Shown here one piece after another: positions 7,769 through 16,817 of a stretch of 33,565 nt of DNA. The stretch's first letter is position 1. Every line of letters begins with the position of its first letter. The notes beneath the pieces were generated by a model. It was not told where the DNA came from. It saw nothing but the letters and a program-made list of their open reading frames with translations, and ran no database searches. This DNA comes from Candidatus Mailhella merdavium (GTDB lineage: Bacteria; Desulfobacterota; Desulfovibrionia; Desulfovibrionales; Desulfovibrionaceae), in assembly GCA_019119045.1 (NCBI GenBank), contig DWXS01000087.1, positions 1 through 33,565 on the forward strand, given 5' to 3'. A program made the translations under genes and the position numbers.

Positions 7769-10700
7769 ATGGATATTTCTGAACTCTTAGCCCGTTTCAA
7801 TGCGGATCGGCCTCTCGTCATAAATCGGGCCGGTTCCGCAACCGTTGCACGCCTGGCCTGCGCAGCCGTCAGTTCCGGACGGCGTGTTGCCGTTGTCGTG
7901 CGTTCCCGTGAAGAACTTGCGAGTATGCGGGGGCTTGTTTCCCTTTTCACCCCGGAGCTGTCCGTCGGTCGGCCGGATTCACCGGCACAGGGAAGCCCTC
8001 AGGCGGCGGAAGCCCCGTTATGGGAAAAACCCTGGGCGGTTCTTCCTCCTTTCAATACGCGTTCGCTGTCCCGCGAGGGCTGGGCGGGGCGTATGGCGGT
8101 TCTGTATGCGCTGTCAGGGAGAAAGAGCAGAGGCGTGATTCTGTCTGCCGATAATCTTCTGCCTCTTCTGCCCCCGCTTGATTTTTTTGCCGGAAGAGAA
8201 CTTGTCATTCGCCGGAATGAAGAACTTTCGCCCGAGCTGATGCTGGAGCAGCTCGTCGAGTGGGGCTATCGGCGCGAAAGCATGGTTTCCCGGGCCGGAG
8301 ACATGGCCAGAAGGGGGGATATTCTGGATGTGTTGCCCCCGGGCTATGAAAAACCGGTACGCATTGAATTTTTCGGCAATACCGTAGATGAAATGCGGGT
8401 GTTTGATCCGAACACCCAGAGATCGACAGGTCAGATTGACGAGGTGACGCTGCTGCCCGTCAGCCCCATTCGACAGGATGCCCGCAGCAGAAAGCTGACG
8501 ACTGGACGCTGGAAGCGTTTGTTCCAGCAGGGTATCATAAGCGAGTTTGCCGAAGCTTCACTGTCGCGGGCCCTGGAGCAGGGAGATTTGCGCCTTATGC
8601 CGGGCTGTGCTTATGAGGAAGGCTCTTCGCTGGAAACCTGGATAGGGGAAGCCCTGTGGTTTCTGCCGGGAGCCAGGGATATTGAAGAGACCCTGCGCAG
8701 CGCGGAAATGCAGTGGAAAGAGGGTCTCGTCAAGGATATGGAGGAATCGCGTCTCGAGCAGCCGGAACATCTGGTATTGAGACATGCCGACGACGCTGTT
8801 CGTAAACTTGAACGGCTTCCTCGCGCTTATGCGGAACCTCTGGTTATGGGTACGGAAAATCAGGGCGTGGATCTTCCGGAACGCAGCTATCGTTCGTTCG
8901 GGGAACTTTTTTCCGGCAGGCCGGATACGGATCGGCCCTGGCAGCAGCTTGTTTCCGGATTACGCGGCTGGCTCGGGGAAAAGAGACAGGTTCTGCTTGC
9001 CTTTCCTTCCGAACGGGGGCGGCGCAAATTTCTGAAGCTTGCGGAGCAGGACGGTCTGTATCCGGCCCTGCGCTATGATCCCGCCGGGCGGGGGCTTTTT
9101 GCGCTGGTAGCCTCGTTCCAGCAGGGGGCCGAGCTTGCGTGGGATTCCTGCCTTGTTCTCGGGGAGGAGCTTCTCCAGCCCCGTGCACAGAGGGGAAGAT
9201 CGTCTGCTGTCGGCGCCTTCAAGGGGCTGGACAGCTACGACGAGCTGAAACCGGGAGACTTGCTGGTACACCGGGATTACGGTATCGGCCGTTTCGGCGG
9301 TCTGCACCGTATGAATCTCGGCGGAGTGGACAACGATTATCTGCTGCTTGAATATGCGGATGATGCGCGGCTGTATCTGCCGGTGGACAGAATGTCCGTG
9401 GTGCAGCGTTTCAAGGCTGCGGGAGACGGGCCGGAACCCTCTGTGGACCGGCTCGGGGGAACGGCCTGGACAAGCAGCAGGGAAAAGGCCCGCCGGGCGG
9501 TGGAGAAGATCGCCGCCGATCTGGTGGAAATGTATGCCTGGCGCAAGGTTGCCAAAGGCTTTTCCTATTCTCCGCTGGGTGAAATGTACCATGAATTTGA
9601 GGCCTCGTTCGGCTTTGAGGAAACGCCGGATCAGGCGCGGGCCATTCAGGAAGTTCTTGCCGATATGGAAAAGCCTGTTCCCATGGATCGACTGGTCTGC
9701 GGCGACGTCGGCTTCGGCAAGACGGAAGTGGCTCTGCGGGCAGCTTTCCGCGCTGCGTGCGACGGAAGGCAGGTTGCTCTGCTGTGTCCGACGACGGTAC
9801 TCGCGGAACAGCACTATCAGACATTTCGTGCCCGACTCGCAGGATTTCCGGTGAATGTGGGGCTGTTGAGCCGTTTTGTTCCCAGAGCCAGGCAGCAGGA
9901 AACGCTGCGTGCAGTTGAAAAGGGGCAGATAGATATCCTTATAGGGACGCACCGTCTTCTTTCTCAGGATGTGATATTGCCTAATCTCGGACTGCTGATA
10001 CTGGATGAGGAACAGCGTTTCGGCGTCAGGCACAAGGAAAAGCTTAAACAGCTCCGCAGGAATGTGGACGCGCTTACACTGACGGCCACGCCTATTCCCC
10101 GCACGCTTCAGCTTTCCATGTCCGGAATACGCGAGCTTTCCGTCATTGAGACAGCACCTGCCGAGCGCAAGCCCGTGGCCAGTATGCTCATGAATCGTGA
10201 TGCGTCCGCGCTCCGTCAGATAGTGGAGCGGGAAATTGCCCGTGAAGGTCAGGTGTTCTGGGTTCATAATCGCGTACAGCAGATGGAGAAAACCGTTGCC
10301 TTTGTCAGGGAACTGGTTCCTCAGGCGCGAATCGGTATGGCGCATGGGCAGATGGGGGAAAAGGAGCTGGAAGACGCCATGCACAAATTCTGGCACGGAG
10401 AGCTGGATGTGCTGGTGTGTACGGCTATTGTGGAATCCGGTCTGGATTTCCCCAGAGCCAATACGCTGATTGTCGATCAGGCCCAGATGTTCGGCCTCGG
10501 ACAATTGTATCAACTGCGCGGCAGGGTGGGCCGTTCGGATCGTCAGGCCTATGCGGTTTTTGTTGTTCCTGATGTCGACAATATGCCGGATCTGGTGCGC
10601 GAGCGTATGCGCGTGATTATGGAAATGGACTATCTCGGCGCGGGCTTTCAGGTCGCCATGGAAGATCTGCGTCTGCGCGGCGCAGGTAATCTTCTTGGTG

Positions 10701-11272
10701 AAGCCCAGTCCGGACATATGGCCAGAGTCGGTATCGAGCTGTATCTGGAAATGCTGGAAGAGGCTGTCACACGCTTGAAGGGCGAAGGGGAAGCCCTGCA
10801 AACGGAAACGGAAATGAATCTCGGTTTGCCGGCCCATATCCCCGATACCTATATCAGCGACGGAAGAGAGCGGCTTAAATACTACAAAATGCTGTCTTCC
10901 GCCACGGACGGCAACGCCCGGCAGGAAATCGTCATGGAGCTGCGGGATCGCTTCGGCCCGCTGCCGGAAGAGTTGGAAACCTTTGTCTCCGTCCTTGCCT
11001 TTAAGGCACAGGTGAACAGACTCGGTATTGCACGCGCCGATCTTTTTCCGACCAGGGTTCGCGTCACCTGGGCCGACGGGCAGAAGGCCGTTCGCCCGGA
11101 GGCTCTGGTTCGCCTGATTACCGCCCATGCGGATCGTGCCCGTCTTTTTCCTCCCGCCAGCATGGAGCTGCGCCTCGTCGATTCGCTGCCTCTTCCGGGC
11201 AGACTGGATGAAGCGCGCCGTCTGCTTGCCACGCTGGCAGAGTCCGGAACGACTTCGGAAGAGAAGAAGTGA
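7769..11272 (+). CDS. mfd: Transcription-repair coupling factor Mfd
   Basis: A 1167-residue cytoplasmic ATP-dependent translocase that removes stalled RNA polymerase at lesions and recruits UvrA. Its length is close to E. coli Mfd. Order: an N-terminal UvrB-like region (to about 350), an RNA-polymerase-interacting domain (from about residue 493, [15 protein letters not shown]), the two RecA-like domains with Walker [10 protein letters not shown] (about 645) and DEEQ at 746-749, motif [15 protein letters not shown], and the RecG-like and C-terminal inhibitory domains. The frame stays open back to 7610, but the promoter at 7700-7728 and the family-like opening [17 protein letters not shown] support 7769, even though the Shine-Dalgarno sequence is poor. 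An unrelated SurA-like gene follows after about 100 bases. Confidence 0.96.
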   Translation: MDISELLARFNADRPLVINRAGSATVARLACAAVSSGRRVAVVVRSREELASMRGLVSLFTPELSVGRPDSPAQGSPQAAEAPLWEKPWAVLPPFNTRSLSREGWAGRMAVLYALSGRKSRGVILSADNLLPLLPPLDFFAGRELVIRRNEELSPELMLEQLVEWGYRRESMVSRAGDMARRGDILDVLPPGYEKPVRIEFFGNTVDEMRVFDPNTQRSTGQIDEVTLLPVSPIRQDARSRKLTTGRWKRLFQQGIISEFAEASLSRALEQGDLRLMPGCAYEEGSSLETWIGEALWFLPGARDIEETLRSAEMQWKEGLVKDMEESRLEQPEHLVLRHADDAVRKLERLPRAYAEPLVMGTENQGVDLPERSYRSFGELFSGRPDTDRPWQQLVSGLRGWLGEKRQVLLAFPSERGRRKFLKLAEQDGLYPALRYDPAGRGLFALVASFQQGAELAWDSCLVLGEELLQPRAQRGRSSAVGAFKGLDSYDELKPGDLLVHRDYGIGRFGGLHRMNLGGVDNDYLLLEYADDARLYLPVDRMSVVQRFKAAGDGPEPSVDRLGGTAWTSSREKARRAVEKIAADLVEMYAWRKVAKGFSYSPLGEMYHEFEASFGFEETPDQARAIQEVLADMEKPVPMDRLVCGDVGFGKTEVALRAAFRAACDGRQVALLCPTTVLAEQHYQTFRARLAGFPVNVGLLSRFVPRARQQETLRAVEKGQIDILIGTHRLLSQDVILPNLGLLILDEEQRFGVRHKEKLKQLRRNVDALTLTATPIPRTLQLSMSGIRELSVIETAPAERKPVASMLMNRDASALRQIVEREIAREGQVFWVHNRVQQMEKTVAFVRELVPQARIGMAHGQMGEKELEDAMHKFWHGELDVLVCTAIVESGLDFPRANTLIVDQAQMFGLGQLYQLRGRVGRSDRQAYAVFVVPDVDNMPDLVRERMRVIMEMDYLGAGFQVAMEDLRLRGAGNLLGEAQSGHMARVGIELYLEMLEEAVTRLKGEGEALQTETEMNLGLPAHIPDTYISDGRERLKYYKMLSSATDGNARQEIVMELRDRFGPLPEELETFVSVLAFKAQVNRLGIARADLFPTRVRVTWADGQKAVRPEALVRLITAHADRARLFPPASMELRLVDSLPLPGRLDEARRLLATLAESGTTSEEKK

Positions 11273-11373
11273 GAGGGCTGTCCATAATATATGGGCAGGA
11301 TGAGAAATTTTTATGGACAGGCATTAAGGAAGTCCTGCCTCTGCTGCATGAATCTAAAAAAAACGGAAGTTCG

Positions 11374-12507
11374 ATGATAAAAAAAGTTTCCACGCTGGTT
11401 CTGCTGCTGACTGTAGGGGCGCATAGCTTTCCTCTTTCTTCTCCTGCTGCGGAACCCGCTCGGGAATCCGGCGGCGACGCTTCTCTGCTTGGGGAAGCGG
11501 TGGACTGGCTGGCGCTCCGAGGCGAAAAAATGCTGAACTCGGCCCGGGATGAAATTCGACGCCTTGCAGGGCTGGATGGTGCGACTCCCGGCACTATGGC
11601 CGAGGTAAACGGGTATCCCATATCGCTGCGACAGGTGGAAGCTCTGTACGATATGCGTACTGCCGGCAACAGAGCCGGGCAGGCCATTTCACTTGACGAA
11701 CTGCGTGCGGCGTATGCCTCCTGTTTGCAGGATCTCATGGCTCAGAGACTTGTCCATGAGGAACTGGCCCGGCGGGGGCTGGCTCTTTCCGATGAAGAGA
11801 AGTTTCGGGAAGAGCAGCGCATCAGCGCCGGTTACGGGCTTGAGCCCGGGCAGGCGTTTGACGCCTTTATCCTTGAAGAAGGCATAGATCCGGATTTGTG
11901 GCGGGAACAGTTGTACGCGCGTCTTGAGCTTGAACTTTTGCAGCGGGAACTTGCCGCGAGTATTTCTCCGTCTTCGGAAGATGTCTCCGCCTTTGTGAAG
12001 GAACATCCCGAGCTGGCAGAAGAACCTGCCCATTATACCTATCTTTCTGTCAGCGGCTCCCAAAAGGCTTCTGTCGAGGCCGCACGCAACGGCGGCAGGA
12101 ATAAGACGGAGGAGCTGGAAAAACTGGGGCTGACTGTGGAAAAGAGGGAAGATTACGCGACGGAAATGCCACCTTCGCTTGTGGCGGCTCTGGAAGAAAT
12201 CACTCCCGGGCAAAGTCTTCCTGTACAGGGAGGGGAGACGCAGTGGGGCTATGTGATCCTTCTGGAAAAAAAGGAGGCTCACCCGAAAAATGCTCTTGAA
12301 ATGTTTGCCGGCGTTCAGGACGCCATACGGCGTAAACGTTTGCCGGCTCTGTATGAAGAATGGCTCGAAAACACGCTGGAAACATCCCGGATTCGAATGA
12401 TCCCTCAGCTCCGTCCGCGTAATGTGCCCCGTCCGGCTCCTCGTCCCGTATCGGAACCGGAGCGGGTAAATCCTGAAGCAGATATTCTGACGGAGCAGAC
12501 TGAATAA
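11374..12507 (+). CDS. SurA N-terminal-type periplasmic chaperone/isomerase, divergent
   Basis: A 377-residue exported protein. Residues 1-26 form a signal peptide (MIKK, a hydrophobic core, then SPAA). A SurA_N-like helical domain follows, with the typical opening AEVNGYPISLRQVEALYD and a long helical part to about residue 205. The region about 210-320 aligns in position with a parvulin domain but is reduced and lacks a clear set of isomerase residues. The tail is proline- and arginine-rich (RPRNVPRPAPRPVSEPE). The open frame starts at 11269, overlapping the mfd stop. The start at 11374 is chosen because the signal peptide begins there, after GGAAG. It is probably an outer-membrane-protein folding factor working with the SurA gene downstream; isomerase activity is doubtful. 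Confidence 0.75.
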   Translation: MIKKVSTLVLLLTVGAHSFPLSSPAAEPARESGGDASLLGEAVDWLALRGEKMLNSARDEIRRLAGLDGATPGTMAEVNGYPISLRQVEALYDMRTAGNRAGQAISLDELRAAYASCLQDLMAQRLVHEELARRGLALSDEEKFREEQRISAGYGLEPGQAFDAFILEEGIDPDLWREQLYARLELELLQRELAASISPSSEDVSAFVKEHPELAEEPAHYTYLSVSGSQKASVEAARNGGRNKTEELEKLGLTVEKREDYATEMPPSLVAALEEITPGQSLPVQGGETQWGYVILLEKKEAHPKNALEMFAGVQDAIRRKRLPALYEEWLENTLETSRIRMIPQLRPRNVPRPAPRPVSEPERVNPEADILTEQTE

Positions 12508-12648
12508 GTACCTGCCGGGACGGAAGCTTTTCTCTGTTTCTTTCTCTTCATTTGTTGCGTCCGAATCGAAAAGACGATATCTGATATTCCATTGATTGAG
12601 CGTTTTTCTGCTTCCGTTGAAGTGCAGAAAATCATATTTGTCGTTGAA

Positions 12649-12663
12649 CCGGGAAGTTCCCGG
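12649..12663 (+). repeat. Inverted repeat upstream of surA
   Basis: CCGGGAA and TTCCCGG flank a single G, 7 bases before the GAGGA Shine-Dalgarno sequence of surA. As RNA it could fold as a 5-bp stem with a 5-base loop. It could be an operator or an mRNA structure that tunes initiation. The function is not known. Confidence 0.4.
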
Positions 12664-12679
12664 ATAGTCGAGGATATTA

Positions 12680-13636
12680 ATGATTAAAAATCCCCTCTGC
12701 ATGTTGTTTGCAGCCACCCTGTTGGCAGGGCAGTTGTATGGAACAGCTCAGGCCGTTCCTCTTGCCCGAGTTGCTGCCGTCGTCAATGGGGACATGATTA
12801 CCGAACGGGAACTGAACCGGGCCGTCGCTCCGCAACTGGCAAAGGACGGGCTTGATTCGTCGAATCCCGGGGATGCTGGAGAGATCGAACGGATCAGAAA
12901 GCAGGTTCTGGAAAACATGATCAATGAGCGGATACTGCTTCAGGCTGCTCAAAAACTGGGAATTTCAATTTCCGATGAACAGGTGGACGCCGCGTTTCAG
13001 GGCGCGATACATGACAGTCAGCTTACGGAAGAAGAGTTTCGCAAGCAGATTGCGGCTCAGGGCTTGAGCGAAGATGAGTTCAAGGAGCGTCTTCGCAACG
13101 GACTTGTCAGTCAGAGCCTGGTGCGCCGTATGGTGCTGAACAAAGTCGTCGTCACCAGGAACGAAATAGACGCCTATTATCGAGAACATTCCGGTACCAT
13201 GCCTTCCGGTCGGGTTCGGATTGCTCTGCTCATTTATCCTTCTGATGCCAATGCCGAAAAGTGGGCGCAGAGCATCGGTAATGACAAGAATAAATTCATG
13301 GAGGTTGCCCGTGAGATCACCGTCGGCCCCAACAAGGAGGGCGGTGGCGATATGGGCTTCATGGATGTGGCGGATCTGGCTCCGGCGTTGAGAATGGCTG
13401 TTTCCGGCCTGGAGGAGGGGCAGGTATCTCCTCTGGTTTCCACGCAGGTGAACATGGCCCAGATTTGTCTGCTTGAGCGGGCTGAAGGGGATGGAGAGGA
13501 CGCTTCCATAGCAGAGCCGGATGAGGCCACGCGGGCACGCATTGAGGAAATTCTGGCTCAACCGCGTTTGCAGGCCCGTCTGGAAGACTACCTTCGCGAG
13601 CTTCGCAGCAAGGCTCTTGTGGATATTCGCGAATAG
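12680..13636 (+). CDS. surA: Periplasmic peptidyl-prolyl isomerase SurA
   Basis: A 318-residue protein. A signal peptide (about 1-25, ending GTAQA) is followed by the SurA_N chaperone domain (ARVAAVVNGDMITERELNRAV onward). A single parvulin domain covers about 175-275 (SGRVRIALLIYP, then GGGDMGFMDVADLAPAL and LEEGQVSPLV), with a short C-terminal helix after it. E. coli SurA has two parvulin domains; one-domain forms are common in related bacteria. It folds outer-membrane proteins in the periplasm. GAGGA lies about 5 bases before the ATG. It follows the divergent SurA-like gene by 172 bases and precedes rodZ. Confidence 0.9.
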   Translation: MIKNPLCMLFAATLLAGQLYGTAQAVPLARVAAVVNGDMITERELNRAVAPQLAKDGLDSSNPGDAGEIERIRKQVLENMINERILLQAAQKLGISISDEQVDAAFQGAIHDSQLTEEEFRKQIAAQGLSEDEFKERLRNGLVSQSLVRRMVLNKVVVTRNEIDAYYREHSGTMPSGRVRIALLIYPSDANAEKWAQSIGNDKNKFMEVAREITVGPNKEGGGDMGFMDVADLAPALRMAVSGLEEGQVSPLVSTQVNMAQICLLERAEGDGEDASIAEPDEATRARIEEILAQPRLQARLEDYLRELRSKALVDIRE

Positions 13637-13700
13637 TACGGCGTTTTGAAGTGTATCCGGTGACGTTGTCATATTCCGGGAACACGAGAATGAGGACGGA

Positions 13701-13725
13701 GAAGAAAAGAGCTGCTTTTCTTTTT
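13701..13725 (+). terminator. Possible terminator after surA
   Basis: GAAGAAAAG and CTTTTCTTT pair around a 5-base AGCTG loop, ending in a short T run. The stem is A/T-rich and so of modest strength. It lies 65 bases past the surA stop, before the rodZ -10 box. Confidence 0.45.
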
Positions 13726-13801
13726 CACGTTCTTCGTCAGTCATATGGATTGACGTTTTTTGATTGAGACAGGCATTGCCGAGAGCTGTTGACTCGGCCT
13801 G

Positions 13802-13807
13802 TATAAT
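13802..13807 (+). promoter_or_regulatory. Probable -10 box of rodZ
   Basis: A perfect TATAAT lies 31 bases before the rodZ ATG. The best -35 candidate, TTGCCG at 13776-13781, is 20 bases away, which is long. The -10 call is reasonable; the -35 is uncertain. Confidence 0.45.
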
Positions 13808-13838
13808 TTATGGTGAAATTCTTCAAGGCAGGAATGTC

Positions 13839-14906
13839 ATGACACTGGAAGAATTGGGAGCCCGTCTGCGCGAAAAACGTGTGGAGAAGGGATATTCCAT
13901 TGAAGATATCGCTGCTCGGCTGAAAGTTCCGCCTCGTGTGCTTAAAGCCATTGAGGAGGGCAACCGGGAGGCTTTGCCCCATACTGTATATATTCGAAGT
14001 TTTGTAAAAAGCGGCGGAGCATTGCTCGGCATCGGTGCGGAAGAGCTTGCCGGGATGCTTGCGGCCCTGAACGACGGAAGCGAAGTTCCTCATCCCATTA
14101 AGCCGAAAGGGATGATGGATTCGCAGATGGAAGGGGAAAAGCGACATGGCGCAGGATTGCTGCTGAAGCTCCTGCTGCTCGCGCTCATTGGTGTCGGCGG
14201 GTATGTATACTATACGACAAACTATCGGGAGGAAATGCCCTCAGTTCTCCGTTTCGGAACGGATCGTTCTGCCCGTGTCGACGAAGCTTCGGAAGTTGCG
14301 GAAACAGAACCTCAGGTTCAGACGGAAGATACTTCTCGTGAATCGGTAAGCAGCGTTGTTGATCCGTCCATGGAAAATCCCTGGGGTGAACCTGCGTCTC
14401 CTCCCGTATCCGGCACCGCCGCCGTGTCTCAGGTGGCTCCTACGGGAGAAATTCCTCCAGAACCTGCCCCGTTGCAGGACGCCGTTTCCGGTGCGGAAAG
14501 TGAACTCGGCGCAGAAAATCCGGAAATGACCGAAAATCAGGAACAGGCGGAAACCGCTTCAACGGAATCCGTTGAAACGGCAACACAGGGAGAAGCCGCG
14601 GAAACTCTTTCTGCCGATATTCCGTCTTCCAGCGAACGCTGGACGCTTCGGTCTCCGGCAGGTTCCCGGCATAAACTGGTTATTACCGCACGCGAGGATT
14701 GCTGGCTCTCCGCCAGTGCAGATTCGGATGCTGCCCGGAAAGGCGGCACTCTTCACGGAGGCGAGACCTTTACTGCGGAGTTCAACGATCGCCTGACGTT
14801 ACGCCTCGGGAATGCGGGCGGAGTCGACGTATTTTATGATGGAGAAAAACAGACTGCCCTCGGTAAAAGAGGGGGCGTCATGACGGTCACGTTCCCTCCT
14901 CGTTAG
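13839..14906 (+). CDS. rodZ: RodZ-like cytoskeleton/helix-turn-helix membrane protein
   Basis: A 355-residue bitopic membrane protein. Residues 1 to about 65 form the RodZ-type helix-turn-helix (LGARLREKRVEKGYSIEDIA, then PPRVLKAIEEGN and the YIRSFVKSGG signature). One membrane segment lies at about 104-127. A long glutamate-, serine- and proline-rich linker leads to a beta-rich DUF4115-type domain (about 265-355). RodZ links MreB filaments to the elongasome and sets rod shape. The frame opens at 13764, but 13839 is preferred because AGGCAGGA precedes it and the family sequence begins there. The neighbouring SurA genes fit an envelope theme. Confidence 0.86.
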   Translation: MTLEELGARLREKRVEKGYSIEDIAARLKVPPRVLKAIEEGNREALPHTVYIRSFVKSGGALLGIGAEELAGMLAALNDGSEVPHPIKPKGMMDSQMEGEKRHGAGLLLKLLLLALIGVGGYVYYTTNYREEMPSVLRFGTDRSARVDEASEVAETEPQVQTEDTSRESVSSVVDPSMENPWGEPASPPVSGTAAVSQVAPTGEIPPEPAPLQDAVSGAESELGAENPEMTENQEQAETASTESVETATQGEAAETLSADIPSSSERWTLRSPAGSRHKLVITAREDCWLSASADSDAARKGGTLHGGETFTAEFNDRLTLRLGNAGGVDVFYDGEKQTALGKRGGVMTVTFPPR

Positions 14907-14965
14907 ACATTCTTTTCATGAGGCTTTCCTCGGTACGGAATATCGTTTGTTCTGATATCCGTGTG

Positions 14966-15001
14966 AAACTGTAGGCGTTTCTTATGGAACGTCTACAGTT
15001 T
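14966..15001 (+). terminator. Hairpin between rodZ and recO
   Basis: A 14-bp stem, with arms AAACTGTAGGCGTT and AACGTCTACAGTTT and one G-T pair, closes an 8-base loop 59 bases past the rodZ stop. It is followed by a T-rich but interrupted tract (CTGTTTGC). Probably an intrinsic terminator; the near-symmetry could serve both directions. Confidence 0.6.
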
Positions 15002-15180
15002 CTGTTTGCATCAAGGGGAATCGGGGCAGAAGTACATGCGCGTATTGCATGACGAATACTCGTCTCCTGTTTTCAGACTGTTTCCGTTTCGAACTCGGCG
15101 GGAAGTTTTTTCGTTGCAGAGCGTGGCCAGGTCGGAACGGGCGCGTATGCAAATATTTATTAAAAACGGGTCTGATTTTC

Positions 15181-15930
15181 ATGGAATGGACAGACACGGC
15201 GCTGGTACTTCATGTCGGTAAATTCAGAGAAACCGATCTCTGGATACGCCTCCTTGCGCTTGAACAGGGGCTGATTACAGCATTTGCATTCGGAGGAAGT
15301 CGAAGTCGTCGCCGCTTCGCGGGGTGCCTTGACGTGTTCAATGTGATCCGGACGCATGTTATTTCCTCACGCGATGGGCAGTTTCTGAATATGCAGGAAT
15401 CCACGCTTCTGGAAGGACCGGATCGTCTGCGCCGGGACTGGCGCAGACAGGGCATGGCAGCCAATTGTGTCCGATTTGTGGAAGCTCTTGGTGTTCCGCC
15501 GGGTTCTGCTGCGGAGAGTTTTTCTCTGCTGCGTGAAGTTCTCGGTCTGCTGGAAAATGAAGCCAGTCCCCCGGAACCTGCCCCGCTGTTTTTTCGTTTT
15601 CGACTGGCTGCAGAACAGGGTTATGCTCCTGATCTGCGCAGTTGTTTTCGCTGTGGTGCCTCGCTGGATTCGCAGGACAAGGCGTATTTTCTTGTCGGGG
15701 AAGGGGTGGCATGTTGCCCTTCCTGTCGTCCTCATGGCGGCATGAGCCTTGCTTTGGGACAGGAATCACTTGACGTTCTGCGTAAAGTTCAGGAATACTC
15801 CCCCCAGCGATGGGCCGAGCTTGATCCTTCGCCTGACAGCAGACGCGAGGCCGGGCGGCTTATCGATGCTTTTGTGCGATACCATCTTGGTCTGGAGTGG
15901 GCAAACGGCCGTTTCAGGAGAAATTCATGA
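15181..15930 (+). CDS. recO: DNA repair protein RecO
   Basis: A 249-residue RecF-pathway mediator that helps load RecA on SSB-coated single strands. It has an N-terminal OB fold ([38 protein letters not shown]), a helical middle, and a zinc module with C-x2-C pairs (CFRCGASL and [10 protein letters not shown]). The open frame runs back to 15049, but homology to the RecO N-terminus begins at the ATG at 15181, although its Shine-Dalgarno sequence is weak. The stop overlaps the glyQ start by 4 bases, so translation is coupled to the glycyl-tRNA synthetase genes. Confidence 0.9.
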   Translation: MEWTDTALVLHVGKFRETDLWIRLLALEQGLITAFAFGGSRSRRRFAGCLDVFNVIRTHVISSRDGQFLNMQESTLLEGPDRLRRDWRRQGMAANCVRFVEALGVPPGSAAESFSLLREVLGLLENEASPPEPAPLFFRFRLAAEQGYAPDLRSCFRCGASLDSQDKAYFLVGEGVACCPSCRPHGGMSLALGQESLDVLRKVQEYSPQRWAELDPSPDSRREAGRLIDAFVRYHLGLEWANGRFRRNS

Positions 15931-16817
15931 ATTTTCAGAATGTGATTTTGACCTTGCAGGAGTACTGGGCCCGGCAGGGGTGCGCCATAGTACAGCCCGT
16001 AGATCTTGAATGCGGGGCGGGAACCTTCAATCCTTCCACATTCCTGCGCGTGCTTGGGCCTGAACCGTGGAAGGCCGCCTATGTCGAGCCTTCCCGTCGT
16101 CCTACCGACGGACGGTATGGAGATAACCCGAATCGACTCCAACATTATTTCCAGTTTCAGGTAATACTGAAGCCTTCTCCTGAAAATGCTCAGGATCTGT
16201 ATCTCGGAAGTCTGCGCGCTCTGGGCCTTGATCCTGCCCGTCACGATATCCGTTTTGTGGAAGACGACTGGGAATCTCCTACCCTCGGAGCCTGGGGGCT
16301 GGGCTGGGAAGTCTGGCTCAACGGCATGGAAGTTTCTCAGTTTACCTATTTTCAGCAGGTCGGCGGCATAGAGCTTTCACCCGTCAGCGTTGAACTGACC
16401 TACGGACTTGAGCGGTTGACCATGTATCTTCAGGGCAAGGAGTCCGTTTACGATATCGCCTGGAACGACAGCGTCAGCTATGGGGATATCTATCACCAGA
16501 ACGAAGTGGAGCAGTCGCGCTACAACTTCGATGAAAGCGACGCCACTATGCTGCTGAACCACTTCAACGATTTTGAAAAGGAATGCCAGCGGCTCATTGA
16601 GCTTGATCTGCCCCTGCCGGCCTATGATTATTGTCTGAAGTGTTCCCATACCTTCAATCTTCTTGATGCGCGCGGAGCCATTTCCATCACGGAACGCGCC
16701 GGCTATATAGGCCGTGTGCGCAATCTCGCTTCCGGCGTGGCTCGTCTGTACGTGGCGCAACGCGAGGCTCTTGACTTCCCCATGCTTAAGTCCATGCCCA
16801 AGGTAGGCGACAAATGA
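15927..16817 (+). CDS. glyQ: Glycyl-tRNA synthetase alpha subunit
   Basis: A 296-residue catalytic class II synthetase subunit of the bacterial alpha2-beta2 type. It makes glycyl-adenylate and charges tRNA-Gly together with GlyS. Signature stretches are [44 protein letters not shown] and [26 protein letters not shown] precedes the ATG, and the start overlaps the recO stop (ATGA). The end overlaps glyS in the same way, fitting balanced synthesis of the two subunits. Confidence 0.98.
   Translation: MNFQNVILTLQEYWARQGCAIVQPVDLECGAGTFNPSTFLRVLGPEPWKAAYVEPSRRPTDGRYGDNPNRLQHYFQFQVILKPSPENAQDLYLGSLRALGLDPARHDIRFVEDDWESPTLGAWGLGWEVWLNGMEVSQFTYFQQVGGIELSPVSVELTYGLERLTMYLQGKESVYDIAWNDSVSYGDIYHQNEVEQSRYNFDESDATMLLNHFNDFEKECQRLIELDLPLPAYDYCLKCSHTFNLLDARGAISITERAGYIGRVRNLASGVARLYVAQREALDFPMLKSMPKVGDK

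Noticed and set aside
8960..11128. 722-codon minus-strand open frame opposite mfd
   Set aside because: It lies wholly inside mfd, has no recognisable domain and a His/Arg/Gln-rich composition typical of an antisense shadow of a real gene.
11689..12717. 342-codon minus-strand frame across the first SurA-like gene
   Set aside because: No family features and it overlaps both SurA genes; the plus-strand frames have signal peptides and domains.
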